Positions 9,100-17,444 of a stretch of 64,000 nucleotides of DNA are shown here, piece after piece; the stretch's first letter is position 1, and the number at the start of each line of letters is the position of its first letter. This stretch comes from Nostocaceae cyanobacterium (lineage in GTDB: Bacteria > Cyanobacteriota > Cyanobacteriia > Cyanobacteriales > Nostocaceae): the NCBI GenBank assembly GCA_030065825.1, contig JASJCY010000024.1:1-64000 (forward strand), given 5' to 3'. The position numbers were made by a program, and so were the translations under genes. The notes beneath the pieces are model-generated. The model was given only the letters and a program-made list of their open reading frames with translations, was not told where the DNA came from and ran no database searches.

Positions 9100-9146
9100 T
9101 GCCAGGAACGAGACTTGAACACGCGTGTCGAGGATTTTCAGTCCTC
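9100..9146 (-). other. tRNA-Phe 3'-half fragment
   Basis: Read on the minus strand, the stretch contains the anticodon arm GAGGACTGAAAATCCTC (anticodon GAA in a perfect 5-bp stem) followed by a degraded T-arm with TTCAAGT and an acceptor end CCTGGCA. The 5' half (acceptor, D arm) is absent upstream, so it is not a functional tRNA. A partial tRNA-Phe 3' half is the usual footprint of integration into that tRNA. Confidence 0.65.
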
Positions 9147-9613
9147 AAAAGATGTTTGTATATCAATGCTTACAGACTTTTAAATTTAATTTACACCATC
9201 TTTACACCATTTATTTTCAAACTCATTTGAAACTTACTTTTCGAGATATATCTCTTGCCTAGTAAGGCTTTAGTAACAATTGGCAGAATTTCGACTCTCT
9301 ATTTGATGGATACACGTATAAAGTTCAGGATAATATAGTCACCTTCGCGTCTACAAACCCCAACCAATTGTGAACACCGTGCTTTCCGGTGGGGTTTTAA
9401 ACCCAATAGCTCGCCCCGGTGCATGGGGCACGCAAGCATAGTCCGTATTTCCCTATCCCCCAACACCAAGGCGAGCGAAGCGGAGATGAAACAAGTTCTA
9501 CGCCTGGGAAAATAGCACTTAATATTACGGCTACCGCCAACGCTTTCAATCAAGCTTGAAGTTTTTGATTTTTCAAAACAAAAAATGTCACGGTAAATGG
9601 TAAAGTAATACGC

Positions 9614-10396
9614 ATGTACGATGATACTTGCCGGTTTCTTGCTGAAAACTACTCAGCCGACTTCGCTAGCTGGCTGATGGGTACACCTGTCACCATGACA
9701 GAAATCCAACCCTCGGAACTTCTTCTGGAGCCAATTCGAGCGGATGCTCTGATTTTGTTGGAATCAGACGAATTGGTTTTGCACCTTGAATTTCAAACAC
9801 GTCCCAAGAACGATATTCCATTTCGTATTTTGGACTACCGGGTGCGAATGTACCGCAAATACCCAACCAAACCGATGCGGCAAGTTGTAATTTACCTCAA
9901 ACAAACCACGTCGGAGTTAGTTTATGAAACCAGCTTTGTGATGGAACGCACCCGTCATGAATTCGATGTGATTCGACTGTGGGAGGAACCCGCGTCCGTT
10001 TTTCTACAATATCCGGGGCTAATCCCTTTTGCGGTTTTGGGTGAAAGTGAGGATGCACAGGAAACATTGCGCCAAGCAACTCAAATCATCAATCGGGTTT
10101 CAGACCCTATTTCCCAAGCGAATTTGATGGCAGCATCGGGAATTTTAGCTGGGTTAAAATTAGAAGAAGAGGTAATTTATCGACTTGTACGGAGGGACAT
10201 TATGCAGGAATCAGTTATTTACCGTTCTATTCAACGAGAAGCAGAGGAAAGGGGAGAAGCAAGAAAGCAAAGAGAAATCGCGCTCAACCTTCTCCGGGAT
10301 GGTTTATCAGTCGAAATTGTTGCTCGTGGAACGGGATTATCAATTGAGGAAGTACAACAACTTCAACAGCAACTTAACGAATCTTCCCAAAACTAA
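9614..10396 (+). CDS. Rpn-family PD-(D/E)XK nuclease-like protein
   Basis: A 260-residue member of the recombination-promoting nuclease/putative transposase (Rpn) type abundant in cyanobacteria. The nuclease core is visible: RADALILL supplies D44, and LHLEFQTR supplies E59 and Q61 in an E-x-Q arrangement. The C-terminal part (EAEERGEARKQREIALNLL) is a charged helix with a DGLSVEIVARGTGLSIEEV repeat typical of these proteins. In the family such proteins are DNA endonucleases linked to recombination. It stands alone; a plausible AT-rich leader precedes the ATG. Confidence 0.8.
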   Translation: MYDDTCRFLAENYSADFASWLMGTPVTMTEIQPSELLLEPIRADALILLESDELVLHLEFQTRPKNDIPFRILDYRVRMYRKYPTKPMRQVVIYLKQTTSELVYETSFVMERTRHEFDVIRLWEEPASVFLQYPGLIPFAVLGESEDAQETLRQATQIINRVSDPISQANLMAASGILAGLKLEEEVIYRLVRRDIMQESVIYRSIQREAEERGEARKQREIALNLLRDGLSVEIVARGTGLSIEEVQQLQQQLNESSQN

Positions 10397-10566
10397 ATCG
10401 AAATATTTGTGCGATACTCCCATCGGAGTCAGGGTAATAGCAGAGTCGAATTAAGACCAGGGTAAAACAAAAAGTGGCGACAGATATGAGTGCTGTGGGG
10501 AATGCCGATAGAAATTGCGGAAACTGGCAAGGTGTTTGTTGGAAATGTTATTAAATTTCCTACAAT

Positions 10567-10857
10567 TTAACCTTCCCAAATTTGCAATTGTCTTGATGCT
10601 GCAACAAAACAATTAATCGACTTTGGTGGGTAAAGAAAATGGTCGTAAGCTAAAGCCATTAATCTGGCTGCTTGGGGATAGGGTACTTGACCAATACCAG
10701 TTCCTAATCCAGGACAAGCAATAGTATTGATGGCATGATGATGATTTTGATTGTATTGTCGCACAGCCAATAACATTGCCCACATTGCTGTATAAGGAAT
10801 ATCCGTACCTTTAATTATCATTGGTACTCGCATGGTTGGAGTATGGGCTAAAAGCGA
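10567..10857 (-). pseudogene. Macro-domain protein, 3' fragment
   Basis: The recognisable part runs from LLAHTPTMRVPMIIKGT through YTAMWAMLLAVRQYN to ACPGLGTGIGQV, the C-terminal half of a macro (ADP-ribose-binding) domain. The N-terminal half with the first ADP-ribose loop is missing. At 10857 the sequence changes to a palindromic interspersed repeat (GCGATGGGCAAAGCCCGG), so the apparent first 14 residues of the frame are not macro sequence. The gene has probably been cut by a repeat insertion or deletion. Confidence 0.7.
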
Positions 10858-10907
10858 TGGGCAAAGCCCGGTCTGCGACCATCGCCCTTTCCTCAATTTT
10901 CCTCAAT

Positions 10908-11716
10908 CTACAATTGCTTAAATAATTCCATTAATTTACGTTTGCGTCCGTGGATGTTTTTCAATTCTGCACGATAGGCAGACCATTCAGATTGTTTACC
11001 CAATTGCACGTAAGCAGCTTTTGCTTTTTTCAACCATCGAACCGCATTATCATAGCGATCGGCTTTTCCTCGATTCATGATTTCTTCTGCCAGTTGTCGT
11101 GCTTTTGTAATCACCCAATCGGGACAGTGGGGTATTGCTGCATTCATAACTCGCTCCAATAGTTCTGAGGCATAGTAACTATCGCTTCTAACAGTCGCTA
11201 TAGCTTCATCAATTAACCCTTCATAGAGAAAAATATCAACTTTTGCACTGTCTGCATACCAATTTTCTGATTTACGTAGAATTTCTAGTAAATCTGGTTT
11301 GATTTGCGACCAGACTTCTGCCGCTAAGTTTTCTACTTTTTGATAATCTCGAAACGATGGTTTGGCTTCAAAGGCAACTATACTGGCATTTAATGCTGTG
11401 GATGTATCTCCTATCCCGACCGCAAAATCACTCGTCCAGGAAGCAAAATCGTAGGTGCGATTCCCCGGTAAATGCAATCATAATCGTAAGGACAACTGCA
11501 ACGGACAAAAGTGACTCCCCCAGCATCAAAATTCACACTGACTTGATAGGGTCTAATTTCGCTACCTTCTACTGACGCTTGCAGCGAATTACCACGCTTT
11601 TTTACGTCGTATACTGCTCCCCTTTGGTAATATTCCTCACCACGACTGCAGGATGAAGCGTTCGAGTTATGGCGAATTATGGCTTCCGAGATAGGTAGAG
11701 TTGACATTGCACCCAA
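10908..11716 (-). pseudogene. SWIM zinc-finger protein, internally deleted and frameshifted
   Basis: The first part (from 11716) holds GEEYYQRGAVYDV and TFVRCSCPYDYD, the start of a SWIM zinc finger (CxC). The second pair of ligands (CxH) is degraded and the frame shifts near 11470. The rest is in another frame and matches the C-terminal helical repeats of SWIM proteins (WLKKAKAAYVQLGKQSEW, then IHGRKRKLMEL). Compared with full-length family members a large middle part is gone. Two separate ORFs result, neither with a complete finger. Confidence 0.7.
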
Positions 11717-11865
11717 GAATTTTATTTTTAGCCTACGCTGAATTGGGAGTAATTTGAACTTGCGATCATCTTACTTCACCCATTGAAATTATTCTTCCAG
11801 GATAGAAGGGAGGAAAGCCACACTCAAGGTTCAACCAGAAAACTCGCAAAAGCCAAAAATAGTAG

Positions 11866-11894
11866 TTGACATTTTAACTACCTACTAGTAGGAT
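11866..11894 (+). promoter_or_regulatory. tetR promoter with palindromic operator
   Basis: TTGACA (11866-11871) and TAGGAT (11889-11894) are spaced by 17 bp, a good sigma-70-type promoter. The perfect 12-bp palindrome CCTACTAGTAGG (11881-11892) overlaps the -10 box, where a TetR repressor would block transcription. The tetR ATG is at 11901, leaving a very short leader. Confidence 0.7.
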
Positions 11895-11900
11895 AAAAAC

Positions 11901-12479
11901 ATGAAGCAAACAGATACCAAAACCCAAATCCTAGATGTGGCTCAAGACCTAATTCAACGTCTCGGCGTAAATGGGATGAGTTACAAAGATATTAGCTCGG
12001 CTGTAGGGATTCGTAAAGCCAGTATCCACACCCATTTTCCCAAAAAGGATGATTTGTTGGTGGCTTTGCTAGACCGGTATAGCGATCGCTTTTTGCGGAT
12101 AGTGGATGGTATTATTGCTTCTAGCGATAGTCCAGAGGTGAAATTACGGCGATATTGCGGGCTATTTGAAACTACCCTTAGTAGTGGGAATCAAGATAAA
12201 GCCTGTTTGTGTGCCATGTTAGGGGCAGAATTAGCAACCCTCAATCACCCTTTAGTTGAACAGGTTCGCAGTTTCTACCAAGCCAATGAAGAAAGATTAG
12301 CAGTTATGCTCAATGCTGGTCTTGAAGATGGTAACTTCCAATTTAATGGAAATGTAGAGGCTATGGCGAGCTTGATTTTCGGGCTGCTGGAGGGAGGAAT
12401 GCTAGTTGCTCGCGTTCGTGGTGGTTCTGTTGGGTTCCATCAAACGATTGAGCAATTAATGCAGCTAATCAAAGGCTAA
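11901..12479 (+). CDS. TetR/AcrR-family transcriptional repressor
   Basis: A 192-residue regulator. The N-terminal helix-turn-helix (about residues 25-50, DISSAVGIRKASIHTHFPKK) is typical of TetR; the rest is the all-helical ligand and dimer domain. It heads a co-directional redox gene set. A palindrome overlaps its own promoter and a near-copy lies just upstream of the next gene, so it probably represses both itself and the operon until an electrophile or oxidant binds (inference). Two cysteines in the core (DKACLCAML) could be sensor residues. Confidence 0.85.
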   Translation: MKQTDTKTQILDVAQDLIQRLGVNGMSYKDISSAVGIRKASIHTHFPKKDDLLVALLDRYSDRFLRIVDGIIASSDSPEVKLRRYCGLFETTLSSGNQDKACLCAMLGAELATLNHPLVEQVRSFYQANEERLAVMLNAGLEDGNFQFNGNVEAMASLIFGLLEGGMLVARVRGGSVGFHQTIEQLMQLIKG

Positions 12480-12500
12480 TTTTTTTTGAGTATTTAGCAT

Positions 12501-12512
12501 CCAACTAGTAGG
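12501..12512 (+). promoter_or_regulatory. Second TetR operator copy
   Basis: CCAACTAGTAGG differs by one base from the palindrome at the tetR promoter. It lies 20 bp upstream of the oxidoreductase ATG (12532) and before its SD-like AAGGAG, suggesting that tetR and the downstream genes are controlled together. Confidence 0.65.
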
Positions 12513-12531
12513 GAGCAAAAGGAGTGTTATC

Positions 12532-13230
12532 ATGACGACAATAGGTATTTTCGGTACAGGTAGAATGGGAGTGCGTTTAGCCCGGATGTTTGCACAAGCA
12601 GGGCAAAAAGTCATCTTAGGTTCGCGCTCTATTAACCGTGCAACTGAGATTGTCAAAGGATTAGGACAAGAAACAATATCTGCTGGTAGTTATGCAGATG
12701 CTGCGAATGCAGATGTGATTTTACCAGGGATGTTTTTGCGGGATGGAATGTTAGATATTTTGTCACCTTGGCGAAATCACTTTGATGGCAAGGTATACAT
12801 AGATATTTCCAATCCATTTAACGATACTTACACTGACTTTATTTTGCCTTGGGATACCAGTGGAGCCGAACAAATTCAGCATCGTTTTCCGAAAACGCGA
12901 GTTGTGGGAGCTTTCAAAAATGTGTGGTGGGAAGTGTTTGATGCGCCCATTTTTGGGGATACAGTCAGTGATGTGTTTGTGGTGAGCAATGATACTGAAG
13001 CGAAAGCTAAATTCATGAGTTTGGTTGAACACACCCCATTTCGTTACATCGATGCAGGTGAGTTGAAAAATGCTCGGACAGTGGAACGGATGACGCTGCT
13101 GAGTGGGGAATTAGGACAGCGTTATGGTTATTTTCCCCGGATGAATTACAAACTGCTGGGTGAAGCTTGGACGTTAGGACAAAATGACCATCTTGGAAGC
13201 TTAATTGCAGGGAAGCAATCACGATCTTAA
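12532..13230 (+). CDS. NAD(P)-binding oxidoreductase, F420-reductase-like
   Basis: The N-terminus has the Rossmann dinucleotide fingerprint GIFGTGRMG (residues 5-13), followed by GSRSINRA, which fits NADP binding. The pattern matches the NADPH-dependent F420 reductase/NAD(P)-binding family. Cyanobacterial members act in redox or electrophile metabolism with unknown substrate. It is separated from tetR by 52 bp holding the operator and heads a run of thiol and redox genes, which supports a detoxification role. Confidence 0.8.
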   Translation: MTTIGIFGTGRMGVRLARMFAQAGQKVILGSRSINRATEIVKGLGQETISAGSYADAANADVILPGMFLRDGMLDILSPWRNHFDGKVYIDISNPFNDTYTDFILPWDTSGAEQIQHRFPKTRVVGAFKNVWWEVFDAPIFGDTVSDVFVVSNDTEAKAKFMSLVEHTPFRYIDAGELKNARTVERMTLLSGELGQRYGYFPRMNYKLLGEAWTLGQNDHLGSLIAGKQSRS

Positions 13231-13390
13231 AACGGCTATTTAGCACCCTAGATTTTTACTTTTCCCCACCACCCCAATGTCGGGATGAAATTTGGCTCCT
13301 CGCATCATTATTTCAGTTGGAGCGTGAATTTCTGCCTAGCGATTGTCCTGGGGATGATTCAGACAAGCATTGATTTATAAATAATTACTC

Positions 13391-13672
13391 ATGGCAAACG
13401 TTTAAATTTACACTTGGAGTACCTGTCCATTTTCTCGTCGTGCAAAACAACTCCTAGATTCCAAAGGAGTAAGTTACACCGAATATGCGATCAATGGTGA
13501 TGAAGCAGCCAGAGATGCAATGGTTGCAAGGGATACAAACGGGAAGCGCACAGTACCGCAGATTTTCATCAATGACCAACATATTGGTGGTAGCGATGAT
13601 CTGTATGAGTTGCAGAGACGGGGAGAGTTGGATGTGTTGTTAAATCAAACACCAACATTGACTATCAGGTAG
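13391..13672 (+). pseudogene. Glutaredoxin with in-frame TAA at codon 5
   Basis: After ATG GCA AAC GTT the frame meets TAA (13403-13405), where family members have Glu or Lys, and then continues cleanly as IYTWSTCPFSRRAKQLL to a stop at 13670-13672 (93 codons). The active site is CPFS (monothiol-like), with TVPQIFINDQHIGGSDDLYEL at the glutathione-binding end. No alternative ATG, GTG or TTG precedes the active site, so the protein is lost unless the stop is read through or the base is a sequencing error. It lies between the oxidoreductase and YHS genes. Confidence 0.75.
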
Positions 13673-13695
13673 TGTAATCAAAAGGAATGAAAAAA

Positions 13696-14091
13696 ATGAC
13701 TAAGCCAATTAATACAAACGAGCAAAACGTTGCAATTCAAGGCTACGATCCAGTTTCTTATTTTAGCGATCGCCCAGTTGCGGGTAATCCTCAAATTTCT
13801 ACAACCTACGATGGAGCAGTCTATTATTTTGCAACTGAAGACAACAAAATTCAATTCCAATTAGACCCTGAGCGTTATATTCCTCAGTATGGTGGATTTT
13901 GTGCCGTTGCTGTTTCTGAAGGAAAGCTAGTAAATATCGATCCAGAAACTTACAAAGTTACAGACGGTAAGTTGTATCTATTTTACAACGGTGAATTTGG
14001 TAACACCAAACCTCAATGGGAAGCTGCGGAGGAAACCCTGCGTAAAAATGCAGATTTTTACTGGCAGAAGGGTGGTTTGATTGCATCCTAA
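13696..14091 (+). CDS. YHS-domain protein
   Basis: About 131 residues with a single YHS-like domain (GYDPVSYF near residue 19, then YFATEDNKIQFQLDPERYIPQYGGFC). The family is linked to metal or redox proteins and often sits beside glutathione-dependent genes. The frame opens at an ATG at 13687, but AAAAGGA abuts it, so the ATG at 13696 has better spacing. It lies in the TetR-associated operon, 23 bp after the broken glutaredoxin. Confidence 0.8.
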   Translation: MTKPINTNEQNVAIQGYDPVSYFSDRPVAGNPQISTTYDGAVYYFATEDNKIQFQLDPERYIPQYGGFCAVAVSEGKLVNIDPETYKVTDGKLYLFYNGEFGNTKPQWEAAEETLRKNADFYWQKGGLIAS

Positions 14092-14146
14092 ATTACATTC
14101 AATTGTTTCATATTGACGCAAATTTTTACTTGAAAGGAACAAAACC

Positions 14147-14746
14147 ATGATTACACTCTACGGTCACGAAATGTCGGGTAACAGCTATAAAGTTCGTCTG
14201 TTACTGGAACTGTTGAATCTGGAATACGAATGGGTCAAAGTTGATTTAATGCAAGGCGAACATAAATCGCCGGAATATTTAGCTCTCAATCCTTTTGGAC
14301 AAGTTCCTTTACTAGTTGATGGAGATATTAAACTCGCCGATGCTCAAGCTATTTTAGTATATTTGGCACGTCAGTATGGCGGCGATACTTGGTTACCTTT
14401 AGATCCATTGTCCCTAGCTCAAGTGATGCGGTGGTTATCGACAACAGCCGGAGAAGTACGTCAAGGTCCCGAAAATGCACGACTTTACCATCTATTTGGT
14501 GCAAGTAGTATAAATATCGAAAGAGCATATCAAAAATCAGAGCATATCCTCACCCAGTTCAACCAACATTTAAGCACCCGCACCTGGTTAGAATTTGAAC
14601 ATCCTACTATTGCAGATATAGCTGTTTTCCCTTACGTAGCTTTAGCTGGTGATGGCAAGATTGACTTGAATCCCTATCCGAATGTAATAACCTGGATTAA
14701 TCGGGTGAAGCAACTCCCTAGCTACATACCGATGACAGGACTTTAA
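14147..14746 (+). CDS. Glutathione S-transferase
   Basis: A 199-residue two-domain GST. The thioredoxin-like N-domain starts MITLYGHEMSGNSYKVR and has the conserved NPFGQVPLL cis-proline loop and DAQAI (Glu/Asp-Ser position of the glutathione site replaced by DAQ). The C-domain is helical (PTIADIAVFPYV, the N-capping box). It is expected to conjugate glutathione to electrophiles in the cytosol. It is preceded by GAAAGGAAC as ribosome site and follows YHS by 55 bp, so it is likely part of the same TetR-controlled unit. Confidence 0.88.
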   Translation: MITLYGHEMSGNSYKVRLLLELLNLEYEWVKVDLMQGEHKSPEYLALNPFGQVPLLVDGDIKLADAQAILVYLARQYGGDTWLPLDPLSLAQVMRWLSTTAGEVRQGPENARLYHLFGASSINIERAYQKSEHILTQFNQHLSTRTWLEFEHPTIADIAVFPYVALAGDGKIDLNPYPNVITWINRVKQLPSYIPMTGL

Positions 14747-14872
14747 AATGATTCGCAATTATTGTGAAAGGGCTGGGATTTAAACGCCAACTCTTTCATT
14801 AGCAAACCATAGAGTATCAGAATTAGACCTATAAGCTTTGTTAACAAGCTAAGATTAAGAGGAGAGCAAACA

Positions 14873-15835
14873 ATGGCAAACCCAGGTTGGGAGCGTTCCG
14901 AATCACCATTTCATGCTGGGGAACTGGCAATTCAAGCCAGATTGGGGGCACAAGAACGCATGGATAAGCAAGGAAGGCGGGTAATTCGGGAATATCTACC
15001 CGAACAGCATCGCCAATTTTTTGCCCAACTTCCCTATGTAATTGTTGGTAGTGTTGATGTATCAGGTTATATCTGGGCTTCGATTTTGGTTGGGGAACCA
15101 GGTTTTCTCTCCTCACCCGATGAGCATAGTTTGCAAGTGATGGCAAAACCCTTGTATGGCGACCCTTTAGCAACGAACCTAGCCGATGGGATGGATATTG
15201 GCTTGCTGGGAATTGAATTGCATACCCGTCGCCGGAACCGCATGAATGGAACTGTCACGGCTATTTCTGACGATGGTTTTCAAGTACGGGTGGGGCAAAG
15301 TTTCGGTAACTGTCCCCAGTATATTCAAGCACGGATGTTCAGATTAGATGAATATGATCAAACAACACCTAAACCGATTCACGCTTTAAGCAAATTTACG
15401 GAAGCAGAACGGAATTTAATTACTACATCAGATACATTCTTCATTGCCACAGCTTACCAAGATGAATCAGCAGGTGCAGCCAAGGGTGTAGATGTTTCCC
15501 ATCGCGGGGGTAAACCGGGATTTGTGCGGATAGATGATGATTTTACCCTGACTATTCCCGATTTTGCTGGGAATTGCCACTTTAATACCTTTGGTAATTT
15601 AGAATTAAATCCTCATGGGGGGTTGTTGTTTGTGGATTTCGACCAAGGTAACTTATTGTACTTAACTGGTACGGCTGAGGTAATTTGGTCGGGGGATGAA
15701 GTTAGTAATTATGCAGGTGCGGAACGTTTGCTAAGGTTTTATTTGCAACAGGGATATCGAGTGGAAAGTAGTCTACCCCTACGTTGGTCGAATCCAGAAT
15801 TTTCTCGTTTCTTAGATGACACGGGTTCTTGGTAG
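14873..15835 (+). CDS. Pyridoxamine-5'-phosphate-oxidase-like FMN protein
   Basis: A 320-residue protein of the PNPOx-like split-barrel family. An N-terminal helix (FHAGELAIQARLGAQERM) is followed by a first barrel with a VDVSGYIWAS strand and a second with KPGFVRIDDDFTLTIPDFAGNCHFNTFGNLELNP, which matches the flavin-binding part of the family. It probably binds FMN or F420 and reduces a small substrate; the substrate is unknown. It follows GST by 126 bp on the same strand and ends the redox cluster. Confidence 0.82.
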   Translation: MANPGWERSESPFHAGELAIQARLGAQERMDKQGRRVIREYLPEQHRQFFAQLPYVIVGSVDVSGYIWASILVGEPGFLSSPDEHSLQVMAKPLYGDPLATNLADGMDIGLLGIELHTRRRNRMNGTVTAISDDGFQVRVGQSFGNCPQYIQARMFRLDEYDQTTPKPIHALSKFTEAERNLITTSDTFFIATAYQDESAGAAKGVDVSHRGGKPGFVRIDDDFTLTIPDFAGNCHFNTFGNLELNPHGGLLFVDFDQGNLLYLTGTAEVIWSGDEVSNYAGAERLLRFYLQQGYRVESSLPLRWSNPEFSRFLDDTGSW

Positions 15836-15926
15836 AAAATCCTTTGCAAAATATCACAATCCTTCTATTGTTTAATAGCTTTAAAAGCTGTGGTGTTTAT
15901 TCCCCATAGCTTATAGCTTTTATTAT

Positions 15927-16132
15927 CCCTCTTCTGTCACTTCCCGCTTTTTCCTGTTAATAGAAAGTTGACAACAGAGGTGATATAAATAGATTAAGAC
16001 GCTTTGAATTAAAATTTTGCCATTTTCCCTTCTTGCGAAGATTCTATTCAAAAATAATAGAGCCATCCCTTGATACACAAGAGTTACAGAATTTAGAAAT
16101 TGTAAGGCTTTTCGGAGAGTGACAGAAGAGGG
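15927..16132. mobile_element. MITE-like element, 206 bp
   Basis: CCCTCTTCTGTCACT at 15927-15941 is repeated in inverted orientation at 16118-16132 (AGTGACAGAAGAGGG), a perfect 15-bp terminal inverted repeat around 206 bp with no ORF. The sequence between is AT-rich. This fits a miniature element mobilised by a transposase elsewhere. No clear target duplication was found. Confidence 0.7.
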
Positions 16133-16133
16133 T

Positions 16134-16238
16134 TATAGCGTTTCTTAGTCTAGTGAGGTACAGACAAAAATCTGTGTGCTTTTATTTTGAAGGTTTACGT
16201 AAATCTAAATGTACTTCATCAGCTTGAGAAACGCTATA
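16134..16238. mobile_element. MITE-like element, 105 bp, TA-flanked
   Basis: TATAGCGTTTCTTA (16134-16147) and TGAGAAACGCTATA (16225-16238) form an imperfect terminal inverted repeat with TA at both ends, as in IS630/Tc1-type miniature elements. It directly abuts the previous element (nested or sequential insertion). The rest of the 15.84-16.48 kb spacer is AT-rich with no gene. Confidence 0.7.
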
Positions 16239-16481
16239 GTGCCATTCAACTCACATTCAAAAGTACGATTTTTATTTTCAACTAATAGTTTGGTATACTG
16301 GATACTGAAAGACAAAAATTTTATTTATTCAAATTCATTTACTTCCATATTTAGAACGTTATAAAAAAAACATATGTCTATACTCTGATTAATTAGAATT
16401 ACAAGTTGATTTGAAACTTATTAAATATTAGTCACTCAAACTTTATAATAATAAAAATACTACATCTACCCTTTGCAATTC

Positions 16482-17435
16482 ATGAACCATGAGCGTGAAC
16501 GTGCTGATTTAGACAGTCCTTGGAAAGAAATTTTAGAGGCATACTTCCCACAAGCAATGCAGTTCTTTTTCCCTCAAACAGCTGCATTAATTAACTGGGA
16601 ACGTCCACACGAATTTTTAGACAAGGAATTTCAACAAATAGTCCGCCAAGCCCAACAGGGAAGACGATATGCGGATAAGCTGGTGAAAGTTTGGCAAATC
16701 CAAGGACAAGAAATTTGGCTTCTGATTCATATCGAAATTCAGGCAAAATCGGAAGATACTTTTGCAGAACGGATGTTTTCTTACAACCTGCGAATTTTTG
16801 ATCGCTTCCGGAAACCTGCTATTAGTTTGGCAATTTTATGCGACAACAATCAAGAATGGCGACCAAATAAATACAGCTTTAATTATCCAGATACGAGTTT
16901 AAATTTTCAATTTGGAACTGTCAAACTTCTAGATTATGTCAACCGTTGGACGGAATTAGAAGTTAGCGATAATGTTTTCGCAACGGTTGTTATGGCACAT
17001 TTAAAAACACAACAAACAAGCCAAAAACCTGGCGAACGTAAAAATTGGAAATTTAGCTTAATTCGCCGACTTTATGACTTGGGACTGCAAGAACAAGATA
17101 TCCGTAACCTGTATCGATTCATTGACTGGGTTATGATATTACCAAGAGGATTAGAAGCAGAATTTTGGCAACAGTTTAAACAATTTGAACAGGAGCGGAG
17201 TATGAGCTATATTACTACTGGCGAACGTATTGGCTACGAGCGTGGTCAACAAGAAGGCGAACAAAGGCTGATTTTACGGTTATTAGAAAGACGGGTGGGT
17301 GAGATACCAGAAGAATTGCGATCGCAAGTGCAGGGTCTTTCACTAGAAAAATTAGAGTCACTTGGGGAAGCTTTGTTAGATTTCACTAAGATTGAAGATT
17401 TGCTTAACTGGTTATCAGCACAACATGCAGAGTGA
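16482..17435 (+). CDS. Rpn-family protein with DUF4351 C-terminus
   Basis: A 317-residue protein related to the cyanobacterial Rpn/transposase-like nucleases. RYADKLVKV gives D65, and the strand LIHIEIQAK gives E85, Q87 and K89, the PD-(D/E)XK core. The C-terminal RLILRLLERRVGEIPEELRSQVQGLS segment is the DUF4351 helical domain. The frame opens at TTG 16473; the ATG at 16482 is preferred. It is expected to be a cytosolic DNA nuclease. It stands alone, facing the next gene on the opposite strand 10 bp away. Confidence 0.8.
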   Translation: MNHERERADLDSPWKEILEAYFPQAMQFFFPQTAALINWERPHEFLDKEFQQIVRQAQQGRRYADKLVKVWQIQGQEIWLLIHIEIQAKSEDTFAERMFSYNLRIFDRFRKPAISLAILCDNNQEWRPNKYSFNYPDTSLNFQFGTVKLLDYVNRWTELEVSDNVFATVVMAHLKTQQTSQKPGERKNWKFSLIRRLYDLGLQEQDIRNLYRFIDWVMILPRGLEAEFWQQFKQFEQERSMSYITTGERIGYERGQQEGEQRLILRLLERRVGEIPEELRSQVQGLSLEKLESLGEALLDFTKIEDLLNWLSAQHAE

Positions 17436-17444
17436 GCAAGAATA

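Larger units (their letters stand above)
8943..9212. other. att-like region flanked by inverted GGTGTAA arms
   Basis: Two closely spaced GGTGTAA motifs at 8943-8963 face two inverted copies (TTTACACCAT type) at 9188-9212. Between them lie three 11-bp direct repeats and the 3' half of a tRNA. Phage and ICE integrases bind short arm-type repeats flanking a core inside a tRNA 3' end, so this looks like an attachment site. No integrase gene is present in the window. The arms and core are seen; the att function is inferred. Confidence 0.5.

Noticed and set aside
9100-9146. Functional tRNA-Phe
   Set aside because: Only the anticodon and 3' part remain; T-stem pairing is degraded and the 5' half is absent.
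9299-9553. 84-codon minus-strand frame before the Rpn gene
   Set aside because: Composition is unlike neighbours, no ribosome site, includes interspersed repeat sequence.
13391-13672. Selenocysteine or special decoding of the glutaredoxin stop
   Set aside because: The codon is TAA, not TGA, and no SECIS-like structure was seen.
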